DNA from: Panorpa germanica | Taxonomy: Eukaryota; Arthropoda; Insecta; Mecoptera; Panorpidae | DNA: 64,000 bases | Direction: 5' to 3' | Assembly (NCBI GenBank): GCA_963678705.1 | Contig: OY783211.1 | Span: 11,484,603 to 11,548,602, forward strand | Shown: one piece after another, positions 46,661 through 59,428 of the stretch | How positions within the stretch are numbered: the stretch's first letter is position 1 | How the letters are laid out: each line of letters begins with the position of its first letter | The notes under the pieces: generated by a model | What the model was told of the DNA's origin: nothing | Database searches by the model: none | The model's input: the letters and a program-made list of their open reading frames with translations, nothing else | Program-made: the position numbers and the translations under genes

Positions 46661-48267
46661 TTATTAACCGCACACTAGAAAGTGTCTATCAGTTTATATT
46701 CAGGCCTATTTCAGCATTACCTGTTTCACTGTTAAAAGGTTAGTACACTATATCGATCACAAATTGGCACAATTGACGTATCATATGTTGACAACACAAG
46801 AGGGTGTTTGAGAAAGAGTGAAGAAACAGAGACTATAAAACAATTCTTGATGGACGTATGATTATCTCCATGTATTTGTATGGCCCGTATCTAATACGCG
46901 AACTGTCAAAAGACAGTCTTATGTTTGGTATACGTACACTCTTATTTAATGTGCAAGCAATCAGTTCAAATAGCTGTCACGATTTATCAGTATACAAGTA
47001 AAACATTTGTAAAATTTAATGCAAAAAGTTAAAAACGCCTTCTGACTATAAAGTTGTATTTGCATGTGTTTGTAAGTTTTTATGTTCTTGTCGTATTACA
47101 ATAAGTTGTCTGTTATATTCATTTTTATCAACCTCAGCAAGTATATGTATATATTAATGTGTGTTTATGAATAACCTGTATAAAATATCTTGTAGTGTAT
47201 ACCATGTTTAATAGCGCAGAATTAATTATTGAAAGTAAAACCCATTAATTACTATGACTATCGCTTACATTCAAGATAATAGTCGTTGCATAGCATCGTA
47301 TAGTATAATACAATAGTAGTATTGTTCAAGTGTGTATTCAATTTCCGTTTCGTTTATCTTTAATAGTGTTGTAATGGTTGCATCTTCCAGGCGCCTTTCA
47401 AATACGCAATTATCAAATGTTTGTTGGGTAATTATTGTAATTAGGTGTTAATTGAATATTGTGAGTTCAAGGCCGTAGATTGAAATTGTGGAATATATGG
47501 TTAAATTATCATGAATCTTATTTCATGTTAATTTAAACCGATTCATAATTTATTCGCTTTTTTGAGGAAATGTTTTACAGGTTTTATATGCAGCACAATA
47601 TTGTAGTGTATATGTTTTTGTAATAATTAGTTTATGGACTAGATAATCTTCCATAATTGCTATTTTACGTCCTCCTATTATGGCAGTTATTATAGAACCA
47701 AAGCTTCAGATATGTGTACTACGCGAATCTGAAGCGGCATGAACGCTCCCGCTCTATATGACACTTTACGTATACATATAGAACACTATTCCCACAAGAT
47801 AAAATTGAATTTCTGATTTTAGCAAAGTTAAGTTATGCATATGGTGTTAAATTCTATAAAATTGTACTTTATGTTGATTATCTAATCAATAGGATCTCAA
47901 CTACCCATTCGTTTTTTAATTAGTCACGATACTATAAAAGATACCCATAGTAGCAATTAAAAATGTGGTTTAAAAAGACACGACATACCGTTAAAAGATA
48001 AAAATTACGTCGCTTTTAAAATCACCTTTAATAAATATAAGTTAATTAAATCACAAATATCAAGCAACCTATCCGAACAGAATAGTAAAATGACGTCACA
48101 CTGTGAAATTTGAATCTGATATTTTGCGTGCAGGTCTGTAGTTTTAGATATATCGTTGTGGTACAATGAACTGGGTTAAGAATGCTATACAATTACACCG
48201 CACTTGTTCAAGTAAGCTATTCAAAACGTGTATGTCTTCGACTTTAATTGGGAATTACACACCGTCC
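46661..48267. other. AT-rich spacer, no gene seen
   Basis: Only the CRE word at 48091-48098 was noted. Confidence 0.4.
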
Positions 48268-48335
48268 GGAATAGCTCAATAAGATAGAACTCTGTTGAAG
48301 ATCATGGAGATGAACATGACCGGATTATACGGATT
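48268..48335 (+). mobile_element. tRNA-like relic or SINE head
   Basis: AATAGCTCAATAAGATAGA is a tRNA D-arm/box-A pattern, followed by TGTTGAAGATCATGGAGATG where the anticodon arm would be. Box B is eroded and no acceptor stem closes, so it is not a tRNA gene. Confidence 0.35.
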
Positions 48336-49109
48336 TCTATTGATAACAATATAACTTTACTTAGAATAGAATCTACGGGAAAGTTTCCTTCTTGTCTAGC
48401 CCGTACAATTCACCATGATTCGTCGAGCTCTGATAGTGCAAAATACATTTGCTTCCGAAATATCTTCCAAATCTATTTATACCTACGATACATAAATTAA
48501 TTATATATTATCTACAATTTATAGTTGATATTCTCTATTATCTAATATAATAATCGTGGATTCGAAACCGGCTGATAATAGATTCAAGTAATAATCTAGT
48601 ATCATTATAATCTAATTAACCTAACTATTGATTATAGTGAAGAATATCGACGCCTAATGATGGTTATCTATCAAATGACGCGCTTGCACAACCGTCCCTG
48701 GAATCTAAATGTGTTCAACTACAAAAGGTCAACATTCAGTTATTTGTGATAAGCCTATATAACATTCCATTTATGATAACAAGGATTAATTAAAAGTTTT
48801 TCTTAGGAATTGTTTACATGTTTGAAATTACATACTTTAGAAATGATTCTAGTTTAAAATATTTATTTTACTGAAAAATTTGTGACCTCAATTACTGTGA
48901 ATTAAAAAGGTATACAAAAGAGTTGTTTTATAAAAAATATCTTTCATTTAATTTCCAGGTAGAAGATGAACTTTATAATTAGCTTGCGGCAAGTTAGCAT
49001 AGATTAAATCTTTATATTTTACACCATCTTTGACTGTTGGAAAAACCCGCATTTTCGATTTTTCAGGGGCTTAAAGGGTGTAAATATTTATTTGAGTTCA
49101 TTTTTTGAT
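48336..49109. other. AT-rich spacer
   Basis: A GGATTCGAAACCGGC box-B-like word at 48554-48568 (minus strand) has no matching box A. Confidence 0.35.
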
Positions 49110-49310
49110 AGTTATTAGCACTTAAAACAATATATACATTTACTAACATTTGTAATACATAATTTATACTTTTAGATAGTATCAACTTTCAAGCGATATG
49201 TGCCAAAATTTCATGACATTCCGATCATTAGTTTATTATTACATTACAGTGGCTTTAGTGACGCTACTTTTATAATATTCAAAACTTGCTTTGCTTGAAC
49301 GGTAGTTCTT
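49110..49310 (-). repeat. Three-copy dispersed repeat, copy 2 (inverted)
   Basis: On the minus strand AAAAGTAGCGTCACTAAAGC, then CCACTGTAA and GGAATGTCATGAAATTTTGG, then GTTGATACTATCTAAAAGT, repeat the order seen at 30.56-30.66 kb. Confidence 0.65.
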
Positions 49311-50485
49311 CCAATCTGTTATACTCATCAAAGTCCAACAGAAATTGCTTAATACACATTCTATAAATGTTTCGTAGATATACATGCATGTACATAGTAG
49401 TATGAAGATCTAATCGATACTTCATCAAATAATTACAGACCTATTAAAGCTTGTTCTGTACACAGCTTACCAATCTATAAACAGATTTCCCACTTCTGAT
49501 TTCGTACGCCGCAGTGTATAAATCAATTGAATCTTTCCCCGTTTTCATTGCGGCTTTATTCTGGCCCCCCGTAGTCCCACCCACCAAACATAGGGGGTAG
49601 TTACTTCAGTGTTTAATTCTTTTGTGAACACCATACCTATAGATAGACCATAATCTATACTTTATTTGTTTGATTAATTCCAACGGTTGGTAGTTTACCC
49701 AACATCGCGTGATTTTACTTACAAAAACCTTTTTAGTAATTACGAAATGTTTACACAACTTAAATTAATTGTATAATCATTGTAATTTATTTATCTTAAA
49801 TTGTTTTGTTGTGTTTTATTTTTTACTTTCTGTTAATGTGTTTATTTCGCTCTAGTTAACTCTTAACAATCATTTATCTGCTGTAGTAGACCTTTGCGTT
49901 AAATGTTAAATTAGTTTTGTCTTTGTAATTAATTATAAATATTTTACTTTTTAAGTTTTGTAATTATAATTTTGTCATATTTTATTCTGTTTTATACTGC
50001 TATTCATTCCGGTTGGGTTGAAATTAAAGACTTTTCTTCGGTGTTGTTTATTCTGGATTGTAGCTAAAGTACAGTGTGTCTTTAAAGTAACGGGGCGTGG
50101 CTGTCGTCATGTATAATTAAGATAAAATAGTATGGTAATAAAGTTTACTGGCGTATGACATCTTAATGCTATTTATTGGTGACAATATTAAGTATCAGGA
50201 TAGATGTTACATGGATTTACAAGTGACTTTTTCATTTAATAAGAAAAAATAAAGATCATCTTAATAGTCTCAATTAATTTCTTTCTCGGTGTTCATGCTC
50301 TACATATCTAGTGTAGAAATTATACCCATGTTATAGATCCAAAATAAAATACATGTTTGAACTCGCATAAACCAGACAAAACACATGTCTATCCTATCGC
50401 ATTAAATCCACTAATATCATCTTGTTATGTCAAAAACTATTTAAATATTTAATCCTAAATTCTTACCTAAATATAACTAAACTAG
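49311..50485. other. AT-rich spacer
   Basis: No gene seen. Confidence 0.4.
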
Positions 50486-51100
50486 AGTTTACCCCCGTCG
50501 CAAGCGACGACTGTCTTTTATGTGTGAATTGAATTTCATTTCTAATTATATTTCATTTTTAAATTGAAATATTTAACTCGTTCTATATAAATTTTACATA
50601 TAAAAACATATAATTTTTCATACCAACTGACTAAAAAAATATATTTTTTTTATCAAAATAAAAAATATTTTCAATTTATTCGTGTTTTGACCAACTTTTT
50701 TTCAAAATTTGGCATTTTTTTTTTCGATTTGTAAATTAGGTACCAAAGTTAGCCTATATAAAAAATTTCAACTTTCTAGAACAATTTTTACCCTCGGCAA
50801 AAACCACCCCCGTGCCCCCAAGTAAAATTTTGAAATTTAGATTTTTTAATATTATCTTTAATTATTACACAATCCAAAATTTGAGCTTCCTCCAAAGTTT
50901 CCCTTTCATAAAATTTTGAATTGAAATATGTTTGCATTCAATAGCGTGCAAAATTATATACACATGCAAAATTTCACCTTTCTACCTTTTACGAATACAA
51001 AGTTATACAGTAAAATTTTCAAAAACTTCCCTGGAGCCGTTTTCGAGCTACTATACAAAATTCAGTACCAAACATATAAACATAGAAACATATAAGAATC
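50486..51100. repeat. Probable high-copy interspersed repeat, unclassified
   Basis: It opens with GTTTACCCCCGTCGCAAGCG (hairpin GTCGC-AA-GCGAC), a phrase like the start of many arthropod repeats that read ACCCGCGGCTTCGCCCGCG. It closes near AAACATATAAACATAGAAAC, another common repeat ending. Between are paired AAAATTT phrases. No second copy lies in this window. Confidence 0.35.
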
Positions 51101-51372
51101 ACCTGGAACATTATAATATAGGAGTTGACGTAACACGGTCGCCATTTTATCAGTTCAATACCCCTTCCATATCTCCATCTAATTTAAAACACAATGTTCT
51201 TTAATATCTAAAAATATAGTAATTAAAATAATCTGGTTAATTATTTCCCACCATTTTTCTCCATTAAACAAAATGTTAATGCTTCTTTAATGTGGTCAGT
51301 GGGCTTCTATGAAACTAAAAGTTAAATCCATTACGTTGAGTGAACCCTATATTAAAAAGCTACATTTAGAAC

Positions 51373-51408
51373 CCTAAGCCTAAGCCTAACCCTAACTCTA
51401 ACTCTAAC
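51373..51408 (+). repeat. Interstitial telomere-like tract (CCTAAN)n
   Basis: Six 6-bp units: CCTAAG twice, CCTAAC twice, TCTAAC twice. Insect telomeres are usually CCTAA (TTAGG). The run is followed by an inverted AACTCTAAC/GTTAGAGTT pair. Confidence 0.6.
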
Positions 51409-52384
51409 AGTTAGAGTTCCCATCCTCCTCTAATCTTGGTTTCGTGTACGAGTACGTTAACCGTTTCGTTAATGTACGTAGTGTGTAACGGGACCATGAA
51501 CATGAACATCCCTTGACGGCTACACCCACTACCACAGCTGTCTGACCGTGGCTAGGCGCGGGAATGAGGGTGAGGCGGTAAGATGTCAATTGCCTTCATT
51601 AATTTTTGATAGAACCCAATATAATTTATGTTTTTAAGGGTCGGTAGTATACTGATTCCTATTCTCTCAAGGTACACAGTCAAAGCAAATACAATGGGTG
51701 TTCACTAAACACCAAGCATAGGTTGGAAAGTCGATCCAATATGCATCCATTTTGAGAATACTTAATATCTAAGCAATAATAAATATATTTTCGAAAAGTT
51801 AATGCATAACTTAAAAATATAAACAACAATAAACAATATGCAAAGTATGAAGCAGAAAACTTGATGAGTTAAACCCACGGTATGTTTTATGTAAACATTG
51901 TAGAAGTAAGTTTCAAAGAGATATGTAAATAACACCTGAGGTACCACACCATATCGCGTTCGCGTATGAGTTGGATATGGATAACTGTATAGCACACGTT
52001 GCATAAATACACTGGAGAGCTTTAAAGTCTGCCTTAACATGTGAATTAATTCACTTACATCTGAGTTGAGTAGGTACCTAACAAAATATGTATCTGGTTT
52101 CGTGAGAGATTATAAAGCAGGGTTAAATACATGCTTGCATGACTGGTGTTTCATTATGTTTCAAAGTGTAGAGCATCATTTCACGAGGATAATATAAAAT
52201 ATGTATATATACGAATATAAAAAGTAAACATCAAAAATTTAGAGTTAACTATAAGGGTGGTCCCAAAACTAGTTTTCTGAGGTATGGAAGATATAGTATA
52301 AAGATAATTAAGGTATACAGAGGTTCGAATATAAAGATAATAAAGTATACTGTAAAAATTATTATCAACACAAGAAATTCTAAT
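51409..52384. other. Spacer; slightly GC-richer to 51.6 kb
   Basis: No gene could be supported. Confidence 0.4.
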
Positions 52385-52450
52385 TTTTTCAACTGTTTTG
52401 AAAATTACAAAAGTAGCTTCACTAAAACCACTGTAACTAACCAACCTTCA
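52385..52450 (+). repeat. Three-copy dispersed repeat, copy 3 (partial)
   Basis: TTTTTTCAACTGTTTTGAAA, then AAAAGTAGCTTCACTAAAAC and CACTGTAACT, match the first half of the units at 30.53 and 49.3 kb. Confidence 0.6.
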
Positions 52451-54744
52451 TAACACTGGTAATAACTATAGAGTATCCTATTCTACATTCTCAACACTAT
52501 TCTATCTGGCGTTCAGCTCGATATCCAAGAGGTGGGAAACGCCTCGTTTCTCTATTCTTGTTCATTTCTACGAATTGCCAATCCTATTAACATTCGGTTT
52601 TAACAAAGTCCATATGATTTTATGAGTTTTATCAGCTATTTGTAGATATTTAATGGATTCCCAAATACGCTATCATGAATTTAATCATAATCCAGTTAAT
52701 GCCAAAGATTAATTCATTCATCATTGCCTGATTATACCATATGTTGATGTTGACATTCGTCAAAATCGTGATAGCGAATAGGAAATACTAACCTGTTGCT
52801 TTGCTGACAGGTGAAGACAGTCTGCAGTTCAAGGTTTAATTGAATGACTAATTGATCGGGAGAAAGATGTATGGATTAATTAGTAGATTTGAGTGATTCT
52901 ACGTTAAATAATTCACGTTAGGTTGTCGCTTTAACTTCTGGCTCAGATACATGACGACCGACGACGCATGGTCGAATACGAGGTAGTGCGAATGATAGAA
53001 CAATAGTAATATTTATAGTGTTATTAACGCGTAAACTATAAAAGATAAGCTAATGATTGTAATTTGATTGGATAGAGGATTAACGGTCGTATCTAAAACG
53101 ATTAGGTAGTGAAGTGAACATCAGTGAGAGAATTAACATTGTAAAATATTATAACGGCACAGTGGACAAGAGCAGTATGTTTGTGTCAGACTACTGTTAG
53201 AAAATAATTTGATTAAGAGCTCTCAAAATCTTAAATAATATAAGGTAGTGGTGCAACCCATATATATGAAATCAGTGGTAGTCTAAATTAAATATAAAAT
53301 AAATTGTTATGTATAATCTTACATATTTTTAAATCTTTAACGAGTATGTGAATTTTAATGCAGCATACCATTTTAGAGATATGTTGTTGCATGGAATTAT
53401 CCATATTTTATATACTAAGTATACTAAAACCATGGCCCCGATTTCGTAGAGGTCTTCTATCTAATAAATTGTAACAATACTTTAAAATGAAAAGAAATAT
53501 CAAAAAGACCAGTTGACCAAAAATTCTTTCTTAAAAACGAATAAAAATGTATCCCTAAAACTCGTTTCTCAAATATACTCAGGCAGTTTTGTTAATTTCT
53601 TCTTCAAAAATTAATCAAAGCATTTAAAAAAGAATTGGTAAATTTAGAACACACTGATGACGATTTATATTCAATCTCGCGGTCTTTCAATCTCAATCTT
53701 TTATCTTTAGACTACTAATAATAATTATTACATAGTTAGAAATTAATATCGTTAATGAATGACTAAATTAGATTTCCACGTAATTTAAAACAATTACATA
53801 ACAATAACATGTGTAGTAAACAAAGTTGTCAAGTATCTCTAATTATTTAACAAGTAATTAATTTGTTAACGAATGTAACTCAATACTAATTTGATTATAT
53901 TAATTAATATATGAATTGACGTAAGAAACAACAAACTCCTTTATTAATTTTCCATATGTGTATACACATCTCTTTTACGCATTCAGGATTTAAATTATGT
54001 TTCTCTCTTTCTAATAATGTATTGTCTGTCATTTGTTTGTCTTTTAACGCTATTAAATGTATCTGATTACATAGAGTTACTAATTTTTTAAAAATCTAGT
54101 CCAAGGGTGGGTTAAAAGTACTTAGAAATCCAATAATATCACACATTGTAAACACATTTTAGATTATTTTATAATTAAACTTCAATGCCATTTTAAATCT
54201 TATTTACTTACCTCTTGTACGTGTTTTGTCTATTACTAATTAGAGGAAGTGTTAATGACTAATTACTTAAACACGTGAAGCATTCAAAAGTGACGCCGTA
54301 AATCTTACGACTATTAACAAACAAACATTTGTAATTAAAGATATTCATTTTAGATTATTATCAGACATTTTGTTTTTGTTTTACTGATGCGTATGTTCGT
54401 TCTACCACCATTACAAATTGCATTGTATTGTGTTCTTGTGTTTTATTATTGTTTAATTAATATCTATTATTGTAATCAATTAGAACAAATTGATAACTTC
54501 AGTAGGAAGCGTATGTAAATTACTCATTACGTTTATTGTTTTATTGTTAATTAAAGAAACGTGGTTTTACTATTAAGTATTAGTCACATTTTACGATATA
54601 AACAATTCAAAGGTTCTCAAAGGTTCTTATGATATAAACATGACTAAACTGTTTAGGCTTAGTTTACTTTTTATTTTATTTAATTTTTCTGCACTAGTCA
54701 CTATATTAGGCACTACATTCTTACGATTATTAAGATGAAAAACT
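52451..54744. other. AT-rich spacer, no gene seen
   Basis: No coding pattern or transposon ends. Confidence 0.45.
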
Positions 54745-54870
54745 TAAAAAAGAACTAAAAAACACCTGCTGTCTCTCGTATTCTTTCGTTGTTACCCTTC
54801 TTATTGTCCACTTGTCCTCTTTTTCACCATATTCCTTCCTCTTAATTTTATTTTATTAATTTTTATAATA
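54745..54870 (-). repeat. Polypyrimidine repeat related to 63.6 kb
   Basis: On the minus strand GGTGAAAAAGAGGACAAG and GGGTAACAACGA align, with small gaps, to GGTGAACTTAGAGTAAAG and AGTAACACGAGG in 63590-63640. Confidence 0.35.
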
Positions 54871-55039
54871 ATTGTTATATTCATTATTCTTAATCAAAGA
54901 TACCATAGCGAAATTATTCTATTTATAACTTTTCGCCATACCAAGGAAGTTATTTTGATTCTTAATTTTCAGCGACCTTATGTAAGATCACTGTTATAAA
55001 TTAGAAAATAAAAATATCATCATGTATCGTCTGCTTCTA

Positions 55040-55345
55040 GAGATTTTGGAAATCATCATCACGGCACTATAATCTTTGTAGGGACTTCGCCATTCCTTCC
55101 TGTTGACCACTTTTTTCTTTAAATTTACCATACCCTAATTCGTTACGTCATGGTCTTCTTCCTCTCTAGACTTGAAAGTACTAGAGATAGAACTTCTAAT
55201 TTCTGCCAGGAGTGTCTTTGCCGTTCTGTTTTGGTCCATTCTTTCTTCATGGTCTAACTAATGAAGTCTTTGCATTTTACTTTCCGTCAAAATGTCTATT
55301 CCTTTATATCTGTCATATACTTCCGGATATATTAGAAGTACGAAG
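55040..55345 (-). mobile_element. LINE fragment, C-terminus of endonuclease/reverse transcriptase ORF
   Basis: One minus-strand frame runs about 95 codons with only two stops: EVYDRYKGIDILTESKMQRL, then H*LDHEERMDQNRTAKTLLAE, then NRKEWRSPYKD. This is the C-terminal block of insect non-LTR retrotransposons (Y.LYKE.DI.T.IK.RRL.WLGHV.RM...R.AKK.L, then .DRKEWR..V.). The W of WLGH is now a stop (TAG), GH has become DH, and the usual GRP..RW motif is blurred. The RT and endonuclease domains are absent, as in a 5'-truncated or eroded copy. The subfamily (Jockey or RTE type) cannot be settled from this part. Confidence 0.65.
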
Positions 55346-57045
55346 CCTAATTGACTGCAGTTCAAAGAATATTTTGCCAATGGCTTAATAGTACTATCAT
55401 TTAAATTATCGAGGACCTAAGTTAAATGGGGTAATTGAGGTTCAATAAAAATTGAATTTTTTTTTAATATTCCACAATGAGTTATTTATTAATTTTGTTT
55501 GTATTTATTTACCTGCAATCATTTTAATTTTCGTCTTATATGGCTTACCTTTCATTTGATTACTCCGAGATTTATTTTATGCTTGTGGCATCACTGCTAA
55601 TTGGCATTACGCCAAATGTAAGGTGTTGATAATCATAGCTTAGGTATCAGTTTAAAAATTTGATTATTTTCGAGTTTGAACTGCTGTTTCATGAAATCAA
55701 TCATAAAGAGACAATGACTAATAATGTCTGCATAATCGATGACCAATTGAACTTTGTTACCTTTGCAAGACACGGTATATAAGTATTACGTTAGTCACCA
55801 ATTTAAAATACACAAATTGAAAATTAATGAAAATAAAGATATTAAATAATAAAAGTGCAAAAATCTTAATCTTATGAAGCATTTACATATGCAAACTTTA
55901 AAGTCAAACTTAAGTAAGACTTATTTTAAATCCCACATATACATATATAACATAGTGACCAGTATGTGACATTTAACAGTAACAATTGTAACAAGTGTGA
56001 TCAACTTATCTTAAATGCATTACGCATTACAATCATTTTTTTCTTGTTTTGTTTTACGTCATCAAATGTAGGAGTAAGAGAGGGGATATGTTATCTTCGT
56101 CGTTATCAGCATTAATCATGTTCGAGTTTTATCAGTATTGTTGCGGGTTTAATTATTTATTGTTAATTATTAATTAAACGATTTATTTTAGTTAGTGTTA
56201 CTCGTAATAAAGTGTTACACACGTTGCCAAGAATTTTTCTAACTAAATTTATAATGAAAATAAACTGTATTGCATTTTTTTTAAATTAACGTGAGTTGTG
56301 ATTTTATTGAATAAACCCATTTGTTGCTACAACGTCCTACTGTTTACACAGTACTTGTTCTTTAGATTTACTTGTTAATTGTATTTTAATAAGATAGTGA
56401 CTGTTCTAGTGTTTTTAAGTTATTGTGGATTACTTTTGAAAGATTTCTTCTTGTTTTGTAAGTTTCCAATTTTTAGTTACCTATTTTGAACTTAAAATTC
56501 ATTTAAAGCTTACTTATATAGCTGTCTTGCTAATGAATCAAATATATAAACGTTACATTAAGTAAAGATGTAAAATTACTTAATAAATACTTAAGATTAC
56601 GTTATGATTTGCTAAATAAAAACATTTAATGTACAATAAACAAATAAAAGTGGTAGTCTCAATAGGTAATGCAAAAACTATTTAATATTACCATTGCTAA
56701 TAATAAAATAAATTCTGGGTTATAAAATAAAACTGTACTACTCGTAGATACATATCATTCCTTGCTTGAAACTTTTTTTTTACATAGAAGTTTATGCAAA
56801 TTACATAAAAAAACTTAAAATTTATTATACCATATATTAAAGATTTGACCTAAAATTTTAATTGATGTAACATTTAAAATATTAATTAGTCTGCATCATA
56901 TTTCAGTAATTAGTTTGTTCATATGTTTCCTAATAGCTGTATTCATTAAAAGCAATCTCATTAGTAAAACCAAAAATTACTTTCACAATGTTTGTGAGAA
57001 GATGCACTTATTGATTTGCTTTATTTTTAAATTATATGGTATATA
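55346..57045. other. AT-rich spacer, no gene seen
   Basis: TACTCGTA at 56199 and 56739. No gene could be supported. Confidence 0.4.
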
Positions 57046-57085
57046 CAGTGGCGAATTAAGGTATCTGTTGGTCCAGAGCGCTAGC
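57046..57085 (+). repeat. hAT-like terminus word
   Basis: CAGTGGCGAATTAAGGTATC resembles the ends at 24935 and 25160. No partner end or duplication was found. Confidence 0.25.
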
Positions 57086-57724
57086 GTAATAAATACATGC
57101 GGGTTGAAGTATCTCTTTGTATAACTACCTTCACTCACTTCGCATGTTTGATTATTCTTCAGTTTTATTTATACTTTTCTTCGCGAAACATAACACAAAA
57201 TATTAAAGGACTTTTTCTTTTATATTACTTAAAATATTTCTAGCGTCCGTGTCATTAATATTTTTTATAACATTTTACAAGACGTTCCCCCTCCAGTTAC
57301 TAGCTAACGTAACGTTTTACGCTGCCAAAACCTACACAAAACATCATAATTTTCTTTAATATCGAAACTTTATTTTCCTAAGAGTGTTTGTATTTGTTTT
57401 CCTGGTTTTCTCCTCGTGCAGATGTTGCGCCTCCCACATTTATTACCCACCTAAATCTTTTTGATTTTTATCATCATTTTAATCTGCTTAATATGTAATT
57501 TCATAATATTTATTTTATTATTCGATAACGATAACCGGATATTTGGCAACTTTTGTTTGTTCATCGTACCTAAAACTGAACCATTAATGTTCGATAATAT
57601 TTCAGTATACATTTCGTTATTAACCGAACCAAAAATCCCAATAATGCTACAAATTACGTGATCTACTAAGCGCAGATGTTTCACTTCTTATACTCGTATA
57701 TGATAAGTAGTCGTAGCCCATTAT

Positions 57725-57797
57725 ATTGTGAGCGATAATCGAAAGATCGGTATCTAGCTTAGTACACAAGCGCTCTTTCATTGAGCTACCTTGATTA
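57725..57797 (-). mobile_element. tRNA-like SINE head or tRNA relic
   Basis: The minus strand reads GGTAGCTCAATGAAAGAGCG, a near-perfect D arm (GCTC/GAGC), then a weak anticodon stem and CGATCTTTCGATTATCG as a damaged T arm/box B. The acceptor ends do not pair, so this is not a functional tRNA gene. Confidence 0.5.
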
Positions 57798-58705
57798 CTA
57801 AAATTTCTCCGACTATGTGTTGTCTGAATAGACTAGAATGAGAGGTGATGGATAGAGGGAGAGGTGGATTTACTGGTCCAGCAAATTTAACGTCCATCAG
57901 GGTTACTAGGATCTTCACATAGAGAAGGAATTCGACTTGTGATTACAGTACAAGACTTCTCACGGTTATACGAATGCAACGACAACAGCAAAGTCATGTT
58001 TTAATTAATCAATGCTATTTGATAAACCAAAACCAAAAGTTTCTGAAGTGCATGAGATATGATTTTTCACATATGATTCATTAACCTCTTCCGGTCATAT
58101 GCTCAACTGACTAACTGACAGCCAAATAAGCTTGAAAAATGATAACGCATTTGCCAGGAACAAGGAAGTTATACTTTTTATTTAAAGTAAATATGTTTCT
58201 TTAAGTTTTTATATAGTTTAATAATATGTCTAAAAGGCTCGATTTGTTTATTCAAGGAATATTACACCGGCTGTTTTCCAGTGGTCTTCCGTTTGAAGAC
58301 CTTGAAAGAAAATATACCTCTTACTTATAACAATGTATTCCTTTATCAAGAGGAGAGTCAATTATACAATCGTTTATTGATCTATTTATTATATATTTAT
58401 CTAATAATAATGAGACATAAAAGGATTGTGAAATGTTTTAAGTGAATATCATTTAACAAAAGCATGATTTTCATGAGATAATAGATTACTTGAAAAATAC
58501 GTTGCAATTAGAGTTTTAATTTCATGCATTGTTATTTTAAATCAATATTAATATTAATATTTGTTTTTGTTTTAGTTTTTCCTTGTTTGTATTATTGATT
58601 TGTGTACACTTATATTTTTAAATTTAGCTTTTTCTGAGTTCTTATTGCACAATATGCCTGACGAGATAAGATAACAGAAAAATCTGCACTCAATAAAATG
58701 TACAA
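57798..58705. other. AT-rich spacer
   Basis: No gene seen. Confidence 0.4.
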
Positions 58706-58835
58706 ATAGAATAATATAGTTCAAATTACTAGAGTTCGGCGGTGACTCATGCTGTCTCACTATTTTTTTAATAATTGATATAGGAACGAATAAATATGAT
58801 TCACCATCGTATTGTAGATTTATCTAAAAACGTAA
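58706..58835 (+). mobile_element. Fold-back/SINE family, partial copy
   Basis: TATAGTTCAAATTACTAGAG, TTCGGCGGTGACTCATGCT and then a run matching the spacer of the 37.7-kb unit (ATATAGGAACGAAT against ATATAGAAATGAAT, TAGATTTAT in both). The right arm is missing. Confidence 0.55.
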
Positions 58836-59402
58836 AATGACGCAAATGGTAAACTTTTTTATGTTAAATATGCATTATATGATATGAATTTTCTTTTAGT
58901 CAATATTAATCAAAAAAAAAAAAATGGCGTTATTGAATTATTTCTGCTTCTAAATGCCATAACGATTATTATAATATGATATATTTACTATATTGCCCGA
59001 GTAAAGATGAGAAAAGCCTTCCCAGCAGATAGAGAAAATAAGATCTCATCTCTTTCGTCTATATACTACGAAAAGCAAATGCGTAAAGAGCGTATGGTTG
59101 TATGCAATCTGGGGGTATCGTATATAAAACTTACGCATATGAACCATGTTATAACGTCGTATGAGATGTTGGGGGAGGGAGGTTGTTATAAGTAGCCAAC
59201 AATTAATTTTTCTTTTTTTTAATTAACCCTATATAAAAGTTATTATTCTTTCAAACCTTTTGTATCCATGTTATTTGATTGTTATATTTACAGACAACAA
59301 ATATAACAATGAATTAACAAAATGAAATACCATATAATTATATCGGTGCTACATAATTCTCTTTCCTTCGAATTATAGGCGCTGTAGTACTCCCTCCCCC
59401 CT
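58836..59402. other. AT-rich spacer
   Basis: The 62-codon frame at 59007-59195 has no recognisable domain. Confidence 0.4.
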
Positions 59403-59428
59403 ACACACACACACACACACACACACAC
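59403..59428 (+). repeat. (AC)13 microsatellite
   Basis: Uninterrupted dinucleotide run of 26 bp. Confidence 0.95.

Noticed and set aside
48554-48568. SINE box B on the minus strand
   Set aside because: No box A at the expected distance.
57725-57797. Functional tRNA gene
   Set aside because: The D arm is good, but the T arm is damaged and the acceptor stem does not pair.
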